This document shows positions 42,641 through 51,332 of a stretch of 64,000 nucleotides of DNA, one piece after another. Under the pieces are notes generated by a model. That model saw nothing but the letters and a program-made list of their open reading frames with translations, was not told where the DNA came from and did no database searches. Both the position numbers and the translations under genes were made by a program. Position 1 is the first letter of the stretch. Each line of letters begins with the position of its first letter. The stretch is from NCBI RefSeq assembly GCF_024218795.1, contig NZ_CP100401.1, positions 124,001 through 188,000 on the forward strand. The letters are read 5' to 3'. This DNA comes from Halorussus aquaticus (GTDB lineage: Archaea; Halobacteriota; Halobacteria; Halobacteriales; Haladaptataceae).

Positions 42641-43828
42641 TCATCGAGAGTGTCGGTGAAGCCGCGTCACGGCGCGAATAACGTCGTCTACGTCGCCGTC
42701 GTCCATCCCCGGGAACAGCGGTAGCGAGACCAGTCGCTCGTAGACTGCCTCGGTCTCCGGGAACTGTCCGCGCTCGTAGCCGTACTCCTCCTGAAAGAAC
42801 GGGTGGTAGTGGAGCGGCACGTAGTGGACCTGCACGTAGACGTTCTCCGCGTGCATCGCGTTGACGAACTCCTCGCGCGAACACCCGAACGCCTCGCCGA
42901 TTTCGACGGCGTAGAGGTGTAACATCGGGTCCACCTCCTCGCGGACGACCGGGGTCCGCAGTCCCGGCATCTCTTCGAAGGCCTCGTCGTAGCGCGCCGT
43001 AATCTCCTGCCGACGACGCTTGAACTCCGCCAGTCGGTCCACCTGCACGACGCCGAGCGCCGCCTGCAGGTCGGTGACGTTGTAGTTGTAGCCCAGTCCC
43101 GTGGCCACCTGATACCACGGTTCGTCGTCGTGCCCGTCGGGTTCGTAGTCCATGTCGAACGAGCGAAGCGACCGGAGACGCCGGGCCAGCGCGTCGTCGT
43201 CCGTGACGACCATCCCGCCCTCTCCGGTCGTGATGTTCTTGACCGGGTGGAAACTGAAGACCACCATGTCGCGCTCCGCGCCGACCGGTCTCCCCCCGAC
43301 TCGCGTTCCGAACGCGTGACTGGCGTCCCAGATGACGGTCAGGTCGTGTTCGTCCGCGACGTCGAGCAGCGCGTCGATGTCGCAGGGATGACCGCCGTAG
43401 TGCATCGGAACCAGTCCCTCCGTATCGTCGGTTATCGCGTTCCGAACCGCGTCCGGGTCGAGGGTCCGGAGTTCGGGGTCGATGTCCGCCAGCACGGGCT
43501 CGGCACCGGTGTGGCACGCGGGATACGCGGAGGCCACGAACGTCAGGGGCGTCGTGATAACCTCGTCGCCCGCGCCGAACCCCGCGGCCCGTCCGGCCAA
43601 CTGGAGCGCGGTCGTCCCGGAGGTGGTCGCCACGGCGTGTTCGACCCCGACGAACTCCGCGACCGACTCCTCGAACTCGTCCACCCTCGGCCCGCGGGTG
43701 ATGTAGTCGGATTCGAGCGCCTCGACGACCGCCTCCGTCTCCCGGTCGCCGATGCTCTGTCCGCCGTACCCGAGCGGGTCGCTTCGAACCGGTTGGCCGC
43801 CGCGAATCGCAGGCGTCTCGTCGGTCAT
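42641..43828 (-). CDS. DegT/DnrJ/EryC1 sugar aminotransferase
   Basis: A 395-residue PLP-dependent aminotransferase of the PseC/LegC kind. The cofactor Lys197 is in VFSFHPVKNITTGEGGMV; TTSGTTALQLAGRAAG binds the phosphate, VIWDASHAFG holds the Asp for the pyridine nitrogen, and GYNYNVTDLQAALG is the usual active-site loop. It would aminate C4 of a UDP-4-keto-6-deoxy-HexNAc. Its ATG overlaps the stop of the upstream SDR gene in ATGA (43825-43828), so the two are coupled. An apparent N-terminal extension in this frame is the shadow of that SDR gene. Confidence 0.93.
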   Translation of the reverse strand: MTDETPAIRGGQPVRSDPLGYGGQSIGDRETEAVVEALESDYITRGPRVDEFEESVAEFVGVEHAVATTSGTTALQLAGRAAGFGAGDEVITTPLTFVASAYPACHTGAEPVLADIDPELRTLDPDAVRNAITDDTEGLVPMHYGGHPCDIDALLDVADEHDLTVIWDASHAFGTRVGGRPVGAERDMVVFSFHPVKNITTGEGGMVVTDDDALARRLRSLRSFDMDYEPDGHDDEPWYQVATGLGYNYNVTDLQAALGVVQVDRLAEFKRRRQEITARYDEAFEEMPGLRTPVVREEVDPMLHLYAVEIGEAFGCSREEFVNAMHAENVYVQVHYVPLHYHPFFQEEYGYERGQFPETEAVYERLVSLPLFPGMDDGDVDDVIRAVTRLHRHSR

Positions 43829-44778
43829 GACGCCTCCTCGCGCTCCCTGAGCCAATCGCGGAGTCGCTTGACGCCCTCCTCCAGCGACACCTCCGGCGTC
43901 CATCCCAGCAACTCCTCGGCCTTCCCGGCGTCGCACCGGAGTCGCTGGACCTCGCTCTGGGGATGGTGGTGTTCGACGTGCGTTATCTCGGTCCCCTCCG
44001 AGGCGACGACCGCCGCGAGGTCGTTGATGGAGATGTCGGTTCCGGTCCCGGCGTTGATGACCTCGCCCGTGGCCTCGTCGCTGAGGGCGGCCTCGATGAT
44101 GAACCGCGCACAGTCCGTACAGTAGAGCAGGTCGCGCGTCTGAGTGCCGTCTCCGAAAATCTTCAGCGGTTCCCCCGCGAGGTCCCGGTCCACGAAGATG
44201 GAGACCACGCCGCCCGCCATCCCCGTCTTCTGGTACGGCCCGTAGGTGTTGAACGGCCGGACGACCGTCACCGGCAGGTCGAACCCGTGGTAGTAGGACT
44301 CGGCTATCTCCTCGGCCGCCAGTTTCGTCCCCGCGTACGGCGAGTTCGGGTCGGTCGGATGCTCCTCGTCTATCCCGCCGTCCGACGACGCCACGTCGTA
44401 GACCATGCACGTCCCGACGAGCGTCAGCGGGGTCTCGGTCCGCTTGCACGCCGTGAGGACGTTCTGAGTCCCGACGACGTTCGTGTCGAAGTGCGCCTCC
44501 GGGTTCTGCAGGCTGTCCTCCACGTCGATCAGCGCCGCGAGGTGAATGCACTCGTCGATAGCGCCGTCGAAGAGCGTCTCCACGTCACCGGCGTCTCGAA
44601 CGTCACCTTCGATAAGTTCGAAGTTCGGGTCCGACCGGAACTCCCGAACGTTCCGGCGCGACCCGTTCGACAGATTGTCGAGACCGCGAACGCGATACCC
44701 CCGTTCCAGCAACCCGTGGACGACCCACCTCCCGATGAACCCCGCCGCTCCGGTCACGGCGACAGTATTCGTTGCCAT
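43825..44778 (-). CDS. Extended SDR nucleotide-sugar epimerase/dehydratase
   Basis: A 317-residue extended short-chain dehydrogenase. The NAD-binding GAAGFIG is at 10-16; the catalytic pair is Tyr148/Lys152 in SPYAGTKLAAEE. RPFNTYGP, IFGDGTQTRDLLYC and the NAGTGTDISINDLA block put it among GalE-like epimerases and dTDP/UDP-sugar dehydratases. It is the first gene of the coupled pair with the aminotransferase. It may be an epimerase preparing the amino-sugar precursor. A TATA-like TTTCATTAG (minus, about 44805-44813) is some 30 bases before the ATG. Confidence 0.88.
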   Translation of the reverse strand: MATNTVAVTGAAGFIGRWVVHGLLERGYRVRGLDNLSNGSRRNVREFRSDPNFELIEGDVRDAGDVETLFDGAIDECIHLAALIDVEDSLQNPEAHFDTNVVGTQNVLTACKRTETPLTLVGTCMVYDVASSDGGIDEEHPTDPNSPYAGTKLAAEEIAESYYHGFDLPVTVVRPFNTYGPYQKTGMAGGVVSIFVDRDLAGEPLKIFGDGTQTRDLLYCTDCARFIIEAALSDEATGEVINAGTGTDISINDLAAVVASEGTEITHVEHHHPQSEVQRLRCDAGKAEELLGWTPEVSLEEGVKRLRDWLREREEAS

Positions 44779-45006
44779 CGCTGTACGACCACCACTTCCT
44801 CGCTAATGAAACGTTGGGCGTTTCTCGCGGTCGATACGCCCCGCCGACGCTCCGGACGCGCCCGGAGATTGGCCGGGACTGCGACCGCGGGTTCCGGCGG
44901 TCTCTGGGAGTCCTCCCCGCGGATAATGGACCATTTCCGGGACGCGCGAGCGGAAAGCCTACGAATAACAAAGTACGGACGAACGGTCTATGCCATCTGA
45001 TTACGC

Positions 45007-46023
45007 GTGATAGAGAATCAAAACGTACTCGTAACCGGCGGAGCGGGGTCCGTCGGCCGGTCGCTCGTGCCGCCGCTCCTCGCGAGGGACCCGAACGTGA
45101 TTCGGTTGTTCGACAACAACGAGGGCGGGCTGGTGCAGGCCGACCACGAGTTCAACGACGAGCGTCTGCGGTACCTCCTCGGCAACATCCGGGAGCGGCC
45201 GCGCCTCGCCAGAGCGATGGAGGACATCGACGTCGTCATCCACACCGCCGGAATCAAACACGTGGACATCTCCGAGTACAACCCCTTCGAGGCGGTGAAG
45301 ACCAACGTTCTCGGTCTCCAGAACGTCGTCGAGACGGCGACCGAAGCGGGAGTGGACCGGGTCGTCTTCACGAGCAGCGACAAGGCGGTCACTCCGGCGA
45401 ACACGATGGGAACGTCGAAACTGCTCGGGGAGAAACTCACCACGGCCGGGAACAAGTACCGCGGGTCGTCGGACCTCCGGTTGACGTCGGTCCGCTTCGG
45501 GAACGTCATCAACTCTTCGCGGTCGGTCGTTCCGGTGTTCGAGGAGCAGATTCGGAACGGCGGTCCGGTGACCCTGACCGACGAGCGGATGACGCGGTTC
45601 TTCCTGACCTACGGCGACGTGGCCGACCTGATAACGACGGCGATAGAGGAGACCGGCGGCGGTGAGGTCTTCGTCCGAAAGATGCCCGCGGTCCGCATCG
45701 AGGACTTGGCCGAGACCATGATAGACACGCTGGCGGAGAAGTACGGCCATCGTCCCGAGGACATCGACATCGAACTCATCGGGCGGCGAGTCGGCGAGAC
45801 GCTCCACGAGGAGATAATGACCGAGCGCGAGGTCGAACGCACGGTGGAGAACGACGAGTACTACGCGATACAACCCGAGACCACCGAGAAGAACCGGTTC
45901 CTCGAATACGACGGTCTCCCCGATTTCAGTCCCGCCGAGGGCATCGTGCGCTCTTCGGAGCGAGCGGAGAAGATAGACCGCGAGGAGATAGAGCAGATGG
46001 TACTCGACTCGGTCGGCGACTGA
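45007..46023 (+). CDS. UDP-HexNAc 4,6-dehydratase-like SDR (PseB/CapD/PglF group)
   Basis: A 338-residue NAD-dependent dehydratase. VLVTGGAGSVGRSL is the nucleotide loop; HTAGIKHVDISEYNPFEAV and FTSSDKAVTPANTMGTSKLLGEK are hallmarks of the PseB/CapD/PglF family. Catalytic Asp125-Lys126 are present. The Tyr of the Y-x-x-x-K pair is Met134, with Lys138 kept; Met at this place is typical of the CapD/PglF branch, Tyr of PseB. GETLHEEIMTEREV closes the substrate site. It makes UDP-4-keto-6-deoxy-HexNAc, the first step to bacillosamine, legionaminic or pseudaminic acid. It starts with GTG and has no membrane helices. Confidence 0.88.
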   Translation: MIENQNVLVTGGAGSVGRSLVPPLLARDPNVIRLFDNNEGGLVQADHEFNDERLRYLLGNIRERPRLARAMEDIDVVIHTAGIKHVDISEYNPFEAVKTNVLGLQNVVETATEAGVDRVVFTSSDKAVTPANTMGTSKLLGEKLTTAGNKYRGSSDLRLTSVRFGNVINSSRSVVPVFEEQIRNGGPVTLTDERMTRFFLTYGDVADLITTAIEETGGGEVFVRKMPAVRIEDLAETMIDTLAEKYGHRPEDIDIELIGRRVGETLHEEIMTEREVERTVENDEYYAIQPETTEKNRFLEYDGLPDFSPAEGIVRSSERAEKIDREEIEQMVLDSVGD

Positions 46024-46089
46024 TTCGCGGCCGGTCACGTCCGCACTGGTCGCACGAGAGACCCGGATATCCGCGCCTGCTCGGACGGT

Positions 46090-47172
46090 CTACTCGCCGG
46101 TTCCGAGATGCTCGGCGTACCGCTCGACCTTCTCGGTGTACTCGTCTCTGAACAGGTCTCCGTCGTAGTACTTCTCTCCTCGGGAGAGCGGTCGCGTGGT
46201 CCCGCCGACGCCGCGCTTGAACTGACTGATGTTGACCTCTTTCTCCGAAGCGAGGTGGGGAAACGTCCGGTCGAAGAACTGCCACCCCGGTTCGTAGGTG
46301 TCGAGGCCCCGTTCGACCATCCACTTCATCGCCTCCCACTGGAGCAGGTGCCCGATTCCGAGGTCGTAGGTGTCCGAGTCGGGGTCGCGAGCGGACGAGG
46401 CGTAGTAGACCCCGCCGTCGTACGCGAGGAAGTACGAGAATCCGACGTACTTCCCCTCGTGCTTCGCTCCGACGAGGAACGCCTCGTCCGCCGTGATCCA
46501 GTCGTACATCAGGTCGAACGTTTCGTCGGGTCGGGTCTGTCCCCCCGCGTCCTTGATGTGGCACTGTTTGTACTCGTCGTGTATCGACTCGGTGACGGTC
46601 TCGCTGTCGAAGACGGTTATCTCGAAGGTGTCCTCGGCGTCGTCGATGGACCGCCGGTAGTCCCTGCGGAGGTCGGCCCTGATGTCGTCGATGTCCCTGT
46701 CGAGGTCCACCAGTTGCGTGTTTATCGAGGTGTCCACGAACCCGTATCGGACGAGGTAGTTGTAGCTCTCGGTCCCGGCGGGCGTCTCCCCCGCCAGCGA
46801 CGGGTGTTGCATCTTCACCCGCTGCACGCCGTGTTCGTCGGCGCGCTCGTCCACCTCGTCGAATATCATCCCCGCGATGGAGTCGCGCTCGCCCTCCGAG
46901 AGGTCGGCGGCGAAGGCGGGCGTCGGCCCGTATCCCCCGGCGTAAGAGAACTGTCGCACGCCGTCCACCGTCTCCAGAATCAGCGGACAGACGGCGATTA
47001 TCTCCTTGCTGTGTGTCACCACGAACGACGCCGACGCGGGTTCGAACTCGGGCTTGTAGTTCAAGGTGTAGTCGAGCCAGTCGGTCGTGTGTCGGAACCA
47101 CGCGTCGGGACTCTCCCGACAGAACTCGTCCCACTCCGAGCGCCACTCGGCTGAGAGGTCCCTGACGTTCAT
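46090..47172 (-). CDS. GNAT/FemAB-like acyltransferase
   Basis: A 360-residue protein with the double-GNAT layout of the FemAB-like group. The first half contains WLDYTLNYKPEFEPASASFVVTHSKEIIAVCPLI, the second MYDWITADEAFLVGAKHEGKYVGFSYFLAYDGGVYYAS and GIGHLLQWEAMKWMVERGLDTYEPGW, where the aligned GNAT strand-helix can be seen. FKRGVGGTTRPLSRGEKYYDGD closes the protein. It is a good candidate for the N-acyltransferase that completes the diacetamido sugar, or for later acylation of the glycan; the sequence does not decide. It stands alone on the minus strand between the dehydratase and methyltransferase genes. Confidence 0.75.
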   Translation of the reverse strand: MNVRDLSAEWRSEWDEFCRESPDAWFRHTTDWLDYTLNYKPEFEPASASFVVTHSKEIIAVCPLILETVDGVRQFSYAGGYGPTPAFAADLSEGERDSIAGMIFDEVDERADEHGVQRVKMQHPSLAGETPAGTESYNYLVRYGFVDTSINTQLVDLDRDIDDIRADLRRDYRRSIDDAEDTFEITVFDSETVTESIHDEYKQCHIKDAGGQTRPDETFDLMYDWITADEAFLVGAKHEGKYVGFSYFLAYDGGVYYASSARDPDSDTYDLGIGHLLQWEAMKWMVERGLDTYEPGWQFFDRTFPHLASEKEVNISQFKRGVGGTTRPLSRGEKYYDGDLFRDEYTEKVERYAEHLGTGE

Positions 47173-47452
47173 ACTCGACTGCGACCCCCACCGCGACGCG
47201 TCCGCTGACCCACCGTCCCGGCGCTACGCCCCTCACTGCCCCCCGCAGGATATGCTGTGTGACTCATACTTCTTCCGTCTGTTACCCCCTCAACGGAGGC
47301 GCTAATAAAACTCCCACTCGGTTTTGCGGGCGGGACTCGACCAACGAAGACTCGACCGGCGACGTGGACTGTCGGGGTCGCCGTCGGTCCGCGAGACGGC
47401 GTGAGCCAGTTTCCCCCAAAGGACTACGTAGAGAGGACCGTACAGATACTGA

Positions 47453-48145
47453 ATGTCCGACGCGACCGAATACGCCGACGCCAATCGGGAGTATTGGGAG
47501 GAGAAGGAGTACACTCGACCGAACGTCGACCACGACGTGTTCCGGTTCTACGGTCTCGTCCTCGGTCCGGACTTCGGCTACTGGGGGGACGACGGCGAGC
47601 GACTCCTCGACTTCGGATGCGGGCAGGCGGCGTCCACGAACTTCTTCCACGAACACGGGTTCGACGCGTACGGTGTCGACGTGAGCGAGTCCGAACTCGA
47701 CATCGCCCGAGAGCGGTATCCTGACATCGCCGACCGGTTCCGGACCGTCGAACCCGAACCGACCGAGTCAGACGAGTTCTTCGGCGGCGGGTTCGACGTG
47801 ATAATCGCGCTCCAGTCGCTCTACTACTACAGCGACAGCGACTTGGACACGCGACTCCGGTCGCTGTACCGGAATCTGAACGACGGCGGCGTCCTCTACG
47901 CGACGATGTGCGGCGAGAGACACGGTCTCTACTCCCACTCGGAACCGGCCTCGGACGGACTCCGGAAAGTGACGCTTCCCGAAGCCGAGAACCCGGTCTA
48001 CGTGAACTTCACGGAGAGCGAGGACGACCTGCGCGACACCTTCGACGTGTTCGACCCCGTCCACGTCGGATTCTACAACTACCGGTTCCGCAACGACGAC
48101 GAGGAGAGTTTCCACTACACGTTCGTCGGGCAGAAGTCGGCCTGA
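47453..48145 (+). CDS. Class I SAM-dependent methyltransferase
   Basis: A 230-residue methyltransferase. ERLLDFGCGQAAST (49-62) is motif I for S-adenosylmethionine, AYGVDVSESELDIAR motif II region, FDVIIALQSLYYYS motif IV, and LNDGGVLYATM motif VI region. It probably O- or N-methylates a sugar or lipid of the surface glycan, given its neighbours; this is inferred from position alone. It starts at the ATG 47453 and is divergent from the acyltransferase gene, with 280 bases between them. The AT-rich GCTAATAAAA at 47302-47311 may be the promoter element of the acyltransferase gene. Confidence 0.87.
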   Translation: MSDATEYADANREYWEEKEYTRPNVDHDVFRFYGLVLGPDFGYWGDDGERLLDFGCGQAASTNFFHEHGFDAYGVDVSESELDIARERYPDIADRFRTVEPEPTESDEFFGGGFDVIIALQSLYYYSDSDLDTRLRSLYRNLNDGGVLYATMCGERHGLYSHSEPASDGLRKVTLPEAENPVYVNFTESEDDLRDTFDVFDPVHVGFYNYRFRNDDEESFHYTFVGQKSA

Positions 48146-48188
48146 CGACCGGACTGGTCAGACCGAGACGCGGCATCGGCCAGCACGG

Positions 48189-49154
48189 TCAGAGATACCC
48201 GAGCGCGGCCAGTTGGTCGTCGGTCACCTCGGTCGTCGTGTCGCGCTCCTCCGGGGGGTCGGCCCGAATCTCCCGTCGTTCGTCGGCGGGCAACTCGAAC
48301 CACGGCACGGAGACCAGATTCCCGTAGTAGACGAACGGTTCGTGGCCGTAGAGTCTGGCGGGAATCGGACGCGTTCGCTCGCCGAACAGTTCGCCGTGGT
48401 CCGCGGTTATCACCGTCTTCCCGTCGAGGTTCGACGCGAGTCGCTCCGCCTCGTCCAGCGCTATCTCCAGATTCTCCCGGTACGCCTTCTTCACCATCTC
48501 GACGTCGAGGGGGTGGTCGGGGTCCCAGACGACCTCGTACATCCATCTGGCCCCGGCCACCTCCTCCCCGCCGAGGTATTCGGACTGGAGGTACTGGCCG
48601 TACTCCCCGATGAACGGGGCGTGAGGCTGCATGTAGTGGACGACGAGGCGCTTGTGCGGGAACTCCTCGTGAGCGGCGATAGCCTCCTCGGTCATCTTGT
48701 CCGGGCGTATCGCTCTGAACGTGTCGTAGGCCTCCAGCAGGGAGTTGACGCTGTGGAACGTCCCCTCGGACAGTTCCCTGACGTACGGGTTCGCCGTCAC
48801 GTACACCGTGTCGTGGAGTTCCCGCCCCTCGAAATTCCGGTGGACGAACTCGATGCTGTGGGAAGCGCCTGACCTCACGCGGTGCAGGTCACCGTCGAGC
48901 CAGTTCGTCCGGGCGAACACGTCGTATCGAGTGGCGTCCAAGATGACGAGGGTGTCCCAGTCGGCGGCCATCACGTCGAGCGCCTCCGAGTCGTCCACGT
49001 ACTGGTAGTAGAGTTTGTTCAGGTTCACGCCGAGACTGTTGAGTTCCCGACGGACGGCCCACGGCTTGTCGATTGCGGTCTTGAGACTCCCCAAGTCGTA
49101 CTTTTCGAATTTCTCCCTCACCCATCGTGAAAAAGTGAACTTCTCCATCCCCAT
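48189..49154 (-). CDS. Alkaline-phosphatase-superfamily protein (sulfatase-like), short form
   Basis: A 321-residue relative of the protein at 21329. Shared blocks: WDTLVILDATRYDVFAR (first metal site), YVTANPYVREL, VVHYMQPHAPFIGE, TVITADHGELFGER and LYGHEPFVYYG. The N-terminal helical segment is of different sequence. As in its relative, no formylglycine consensus is present; ILDATRYD puts a Thr where the other has Cys. The protein may transfer or remove a phosphate- or sulfate-containing group on the surface glycan. Two ATG codons (49154 and 49148) are possible. A TATA-like CGCATAATAGG (minus, about 49180-49190) fits a short leader. Confidence 0.78.
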   Translation of the reverse strand: MGMEKFTFSRWVREKFEKYDLGSLKTAIDKPWAVRRELNSLGVNLNKLYYQYVDDSEALDVMAADWDTLVILDATRYDVFARTNWLDGDLHRVRSGASHSIEFVHRNFEGRELHDTVYVTANPYVRELSEGTFHSVNSLLEAYDTFRAIRPDKMTEEAIAAHEEFPHKRLVVHYMQPHAPFIGEYGQYLQSEYLGGEEVAGARWMYEVVWDPDHPLDVEMVKKAYRENLEIALDEAERLASNLDGKTVITADHGELFGERTRPIPARLYGHEPFVYYGNLVSVPWFELPADERREIRADPPEERDTTTEVTDDQLAALGYL

Positions 49155-49425
49155 TTCCGCTACTGTAGATGACCTTCTTCCTATTATGCGTTTGCCTACT
49201 CGAAGTCCGTGGGAGAAACGCCGCGGAAAGCGTCGTCGTGTCGAGACTCCCGTCCGAATCGTCGAAATCCGACCGGTCGTCCGGTCGTCTCGGGCATCGA
49301 CGGACTGCTCGCCCGCGCAAGCTATTACTTGATGGCGGGCATATCGGTGCGTCGGCAATGAACGGGAGCACACGGGGTCGTGTCCGCACGAGGGGAACGC
49401 TGAGGTCTGCTGCCGACGGCGAACG

Positions 49426-50442
49426 ATGAGTGGACCGCCTGCCGGGGACGAGTGTGTCTCGGCACTGATAGTCGGGTGCGGGTCCATCGGGTCGCGTCAC
49501 GCGCGGAACCTGTCCGAACTGGGCCTCGAACTCTCGGTGTTCGACCTCGACGAGGCGCGCCGGACGCATCTCGCGTCCGAGGTGGACGCGTCGGCACCGA
49601 GTTCGCTGGACGCCGCACTGGCGGACGGGCCGGACGTGACCGTCGTCGCCACGCCGTCGAACCACCACGTCGAACCCGCGCTGGCGGCCGCCCGTGCGGA
49701 CTCACACCTGTTCGTGGAAAAGCCGCTGTCGAACGACATCGAGGGAGTCGGCGAACTCCTCGACGAGGTCCGGGACCGCGACCTCGTGACGATGGTCGGG
49801 TCGAACTTCCGGTTCCACCCGGCAGTCGAGACGATTCGGGAACTCGTGACCGACGGACGCGTCGGGAACGTCGTCTCGGCCCGCATCGAAGCGGGGTCGT
49901 ACCTCCCGGAGTGGCATCCCGAGGAGGACTACCGGGACCTGTACTCCGCGAAGGAGGGGGTCGGCGGAGCGGTGCTGGATTTCGTCCACGAACTGAACTA
50001 CGCTCGATGGCTGTTCGGCGAAGTGGAGACGGTCACGGCGATGCTCGGCCGGGAGAGTTCGCTTGAGATAGAGACCGAGGACACCGCGAGCATCGTCGCT
50101 CGGTTCGAGGACGGGACGCTCTGCGAGATTCACCTCGACTTCGTCCAGCGCGCGTACAGTCGGTCGTGTCACGTCGTCGGCGAGCGCGGGACCGTCAGGT
50201 GGGAGTGGGAGGAGTCGGCGGTCCGACGCTACGACCCTCGACGCGAGTCGTGGGTCGAGGAAGCGGCGTGGGGCGACGACTGGGAGGTGAACCGGATGTA
50301 CCGCGACGAGATGGAACACTTCCTCCGGTGCGTGGCGAAGCACCGCGAGACGCGGACGCCCCTCACCGAAGGCCGTGCCGACCTCGAACTGGCGCTCGCG
50401 GCGAAGGAGTCGGCGGAGACCGGTCGGCACGTCCGACTGTGA
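49426..50442 (+). CDS. Gfo/Idh/MocA family oxidoreductase
   Basis: A 338-residue NAD(P)-dependent sugar dehydrogenase-like protein. ALIVGCGSIGSRHARNLSEL is the dinucleotide loop, FVEKPLS contains the Glu-Lys-Pro catalytic signature (98-100), and MVGSNFRFHP and GGAVLDFVHELNYARWLFG are the second-domain landmarks. It probably oxidises or isomerises a nucleotide sugar or a nonulosonate precursor. It is followed on the same strand by the SpsF-type cytidylyltransferase and a class III aminotransferase; this trio is one functional unit by context. Confidence 0.9.
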   Translation: MSGPPAGDECVSALIVGCGSIGSRHARNLSELGLELSVFDLDEARRTHLASEVDASAPSSLDAALADGPDVTVVATPSNHHVEPALAAARADSHLFVEKPLSNDIEGVGELLDEVRDRDLVTMVGSNFRFHPAVETIRELVTDGRVGNVVSARIEAGSYLPEWHPEEDYRDLYSAKEGVGGAVLDFVHELNYARWLFGEVETVTAMLGRESSLEIETEDTASIVARFEDGTLCEIHLDFVQRAYSRSCHVVGERGTVRWEWEESAVRRYDPRRESWVEEAAWGDDWEVNRMYRDEMEHFLRCVAKHRETRTPLTEGRADLELALAAKESAETGRHVRL

Positions 50443-50540
50443 GGTGACTTCGGAAACGAATCCTCTACGGCGGGCCCGGTCGCGCGATTCTGCGACCGTA
50501 CGCTGTGAATACTCAAGGGGCGCTACGTCGTGGCTCCGAC

Positions 50541-51284
50541 ATGCGAGACAGGACCGTCGCAATCGTCCAAGCCCGGATGGGTTCGACACGCCTCCCCGAG
50601 AAGGTTCTGGCGGACATCGGCGACGAACCGATGCTGTGGCACGTCCACGAGCGAGCGCGGAGCGCGTCGCTCGTCGACGACGTGGTCGTCGCCACGTCCA
50701 CCGAGTCGCAGGACGACGCGGTCGCGGAGTTCTGCGAGGAGCGGGGTATCACATACAATCGGGGGAGCGAGGAGGACGTGCTGGACCGCTACTACGAGAC
50801 GGCGACCGATACCGACGCCGACGTGGTCGTCCGCATCACGGGCGACTGTCCGTTCCTGTCGCCGCCGGTACTCGACCGGGTCGTCCGGACGTACGAGAAC
50901 GGCGAGGCCGACTACGTGACCAACACGCTGGAGTACACCCACCCGGACGGACTCGACGTGGAGGTGTTCGGGTACGAGGCGCTCGAACGCGCGTGGAACG
51001 AGGCCGACGACCCGGCGGAGCGCGAACACGTCACCTACTACCTGCGCGAGTCCGACGAGTTCAGTTCGCAGAACGTCGAGAACGTGGTGGACACGTCGAT
51101 GTACGAGTTCACCGACGAGGACACGATTCTCCGATGGACTGTCGATTACCCGGCGGACTTGGAGTTCGTCCGGGCGGTGTACGACCGCCTGACCGAGCGC
51201 GGCCACTGGCTCTTCGACCAGCAGTCGGTCTTCGAACTGCTCGAACGCGAACCGGCGCTGCGGGACGTCAACGAGGACCGCTGA
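50541..51284 (+). CDS. spsF: SpsF-type cytidylyltransferase (CMP-nonulosonate synthetase)
   Basis: A 247-residue protein of the SpsF/PseF-like family. AIVQARMGSTRLPEKVL is the nucleotide-binding signature; VVRITGDCPFLSPPVLDRV and DYVTNTLEYTHPDGLDVEVF are the other conserved blocks. Family members activate a nine-carbon acid or related sugar with CTP; with neuB and the PseG-like gene it completes the route to a CMP-donor. The ATG at 50541 is chosen over an in-frame codon 36 bases upstream because the domain begins there. The class III aminotransferase follows 48 bases downstream. Confidence 0.88.
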   Translation: MRDRTVAIVQARMGSTRLPEKVLADIGDEPMLWHVHERARSASLVDDVVVATSTESQDDAVAEFCEERGITYNRGSEEDVLDRYYETATDTDADVVVRITGDCPFLSPPVLDRVVRTYENGEADYVTNTLEYTHPDGLDVEVFGYEALERAWNEADDPAEREHVTYYLRESDEFSSQNVENVVDTSMYEFTDEDTILRWTVDYPADLEFVRAVYDRLTERGHWLFDQQSVFELLEREPALRDVNEDR

Positions 51285-51301
51285 CCCGGTCCGGCACGAA
51301 C

Positions 51302-51310
51302 AGTTATTAC
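51302..51310 (+). promoter_or_regulatory. TATA-like box of the class III aminotransferase gene
   Basis: AGTTATTAC lies 23-31 bases before the ATG at 51333, which suggests a leaderless transcript in addition to readthrough from the upstream gene. Confidence 0.45.
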
Positions 51311-51332
51311 GAACATTGTCGATACTGACGGT

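Noticed and set aside
42641-44551. A 636-residue aminotransferase with long N-terminal extension
   Set aside because: The first 240 residues are out-of-frame translation of the SDR gene; the real protein starts at the ATG in the ATGA overlap at 43825-43828.
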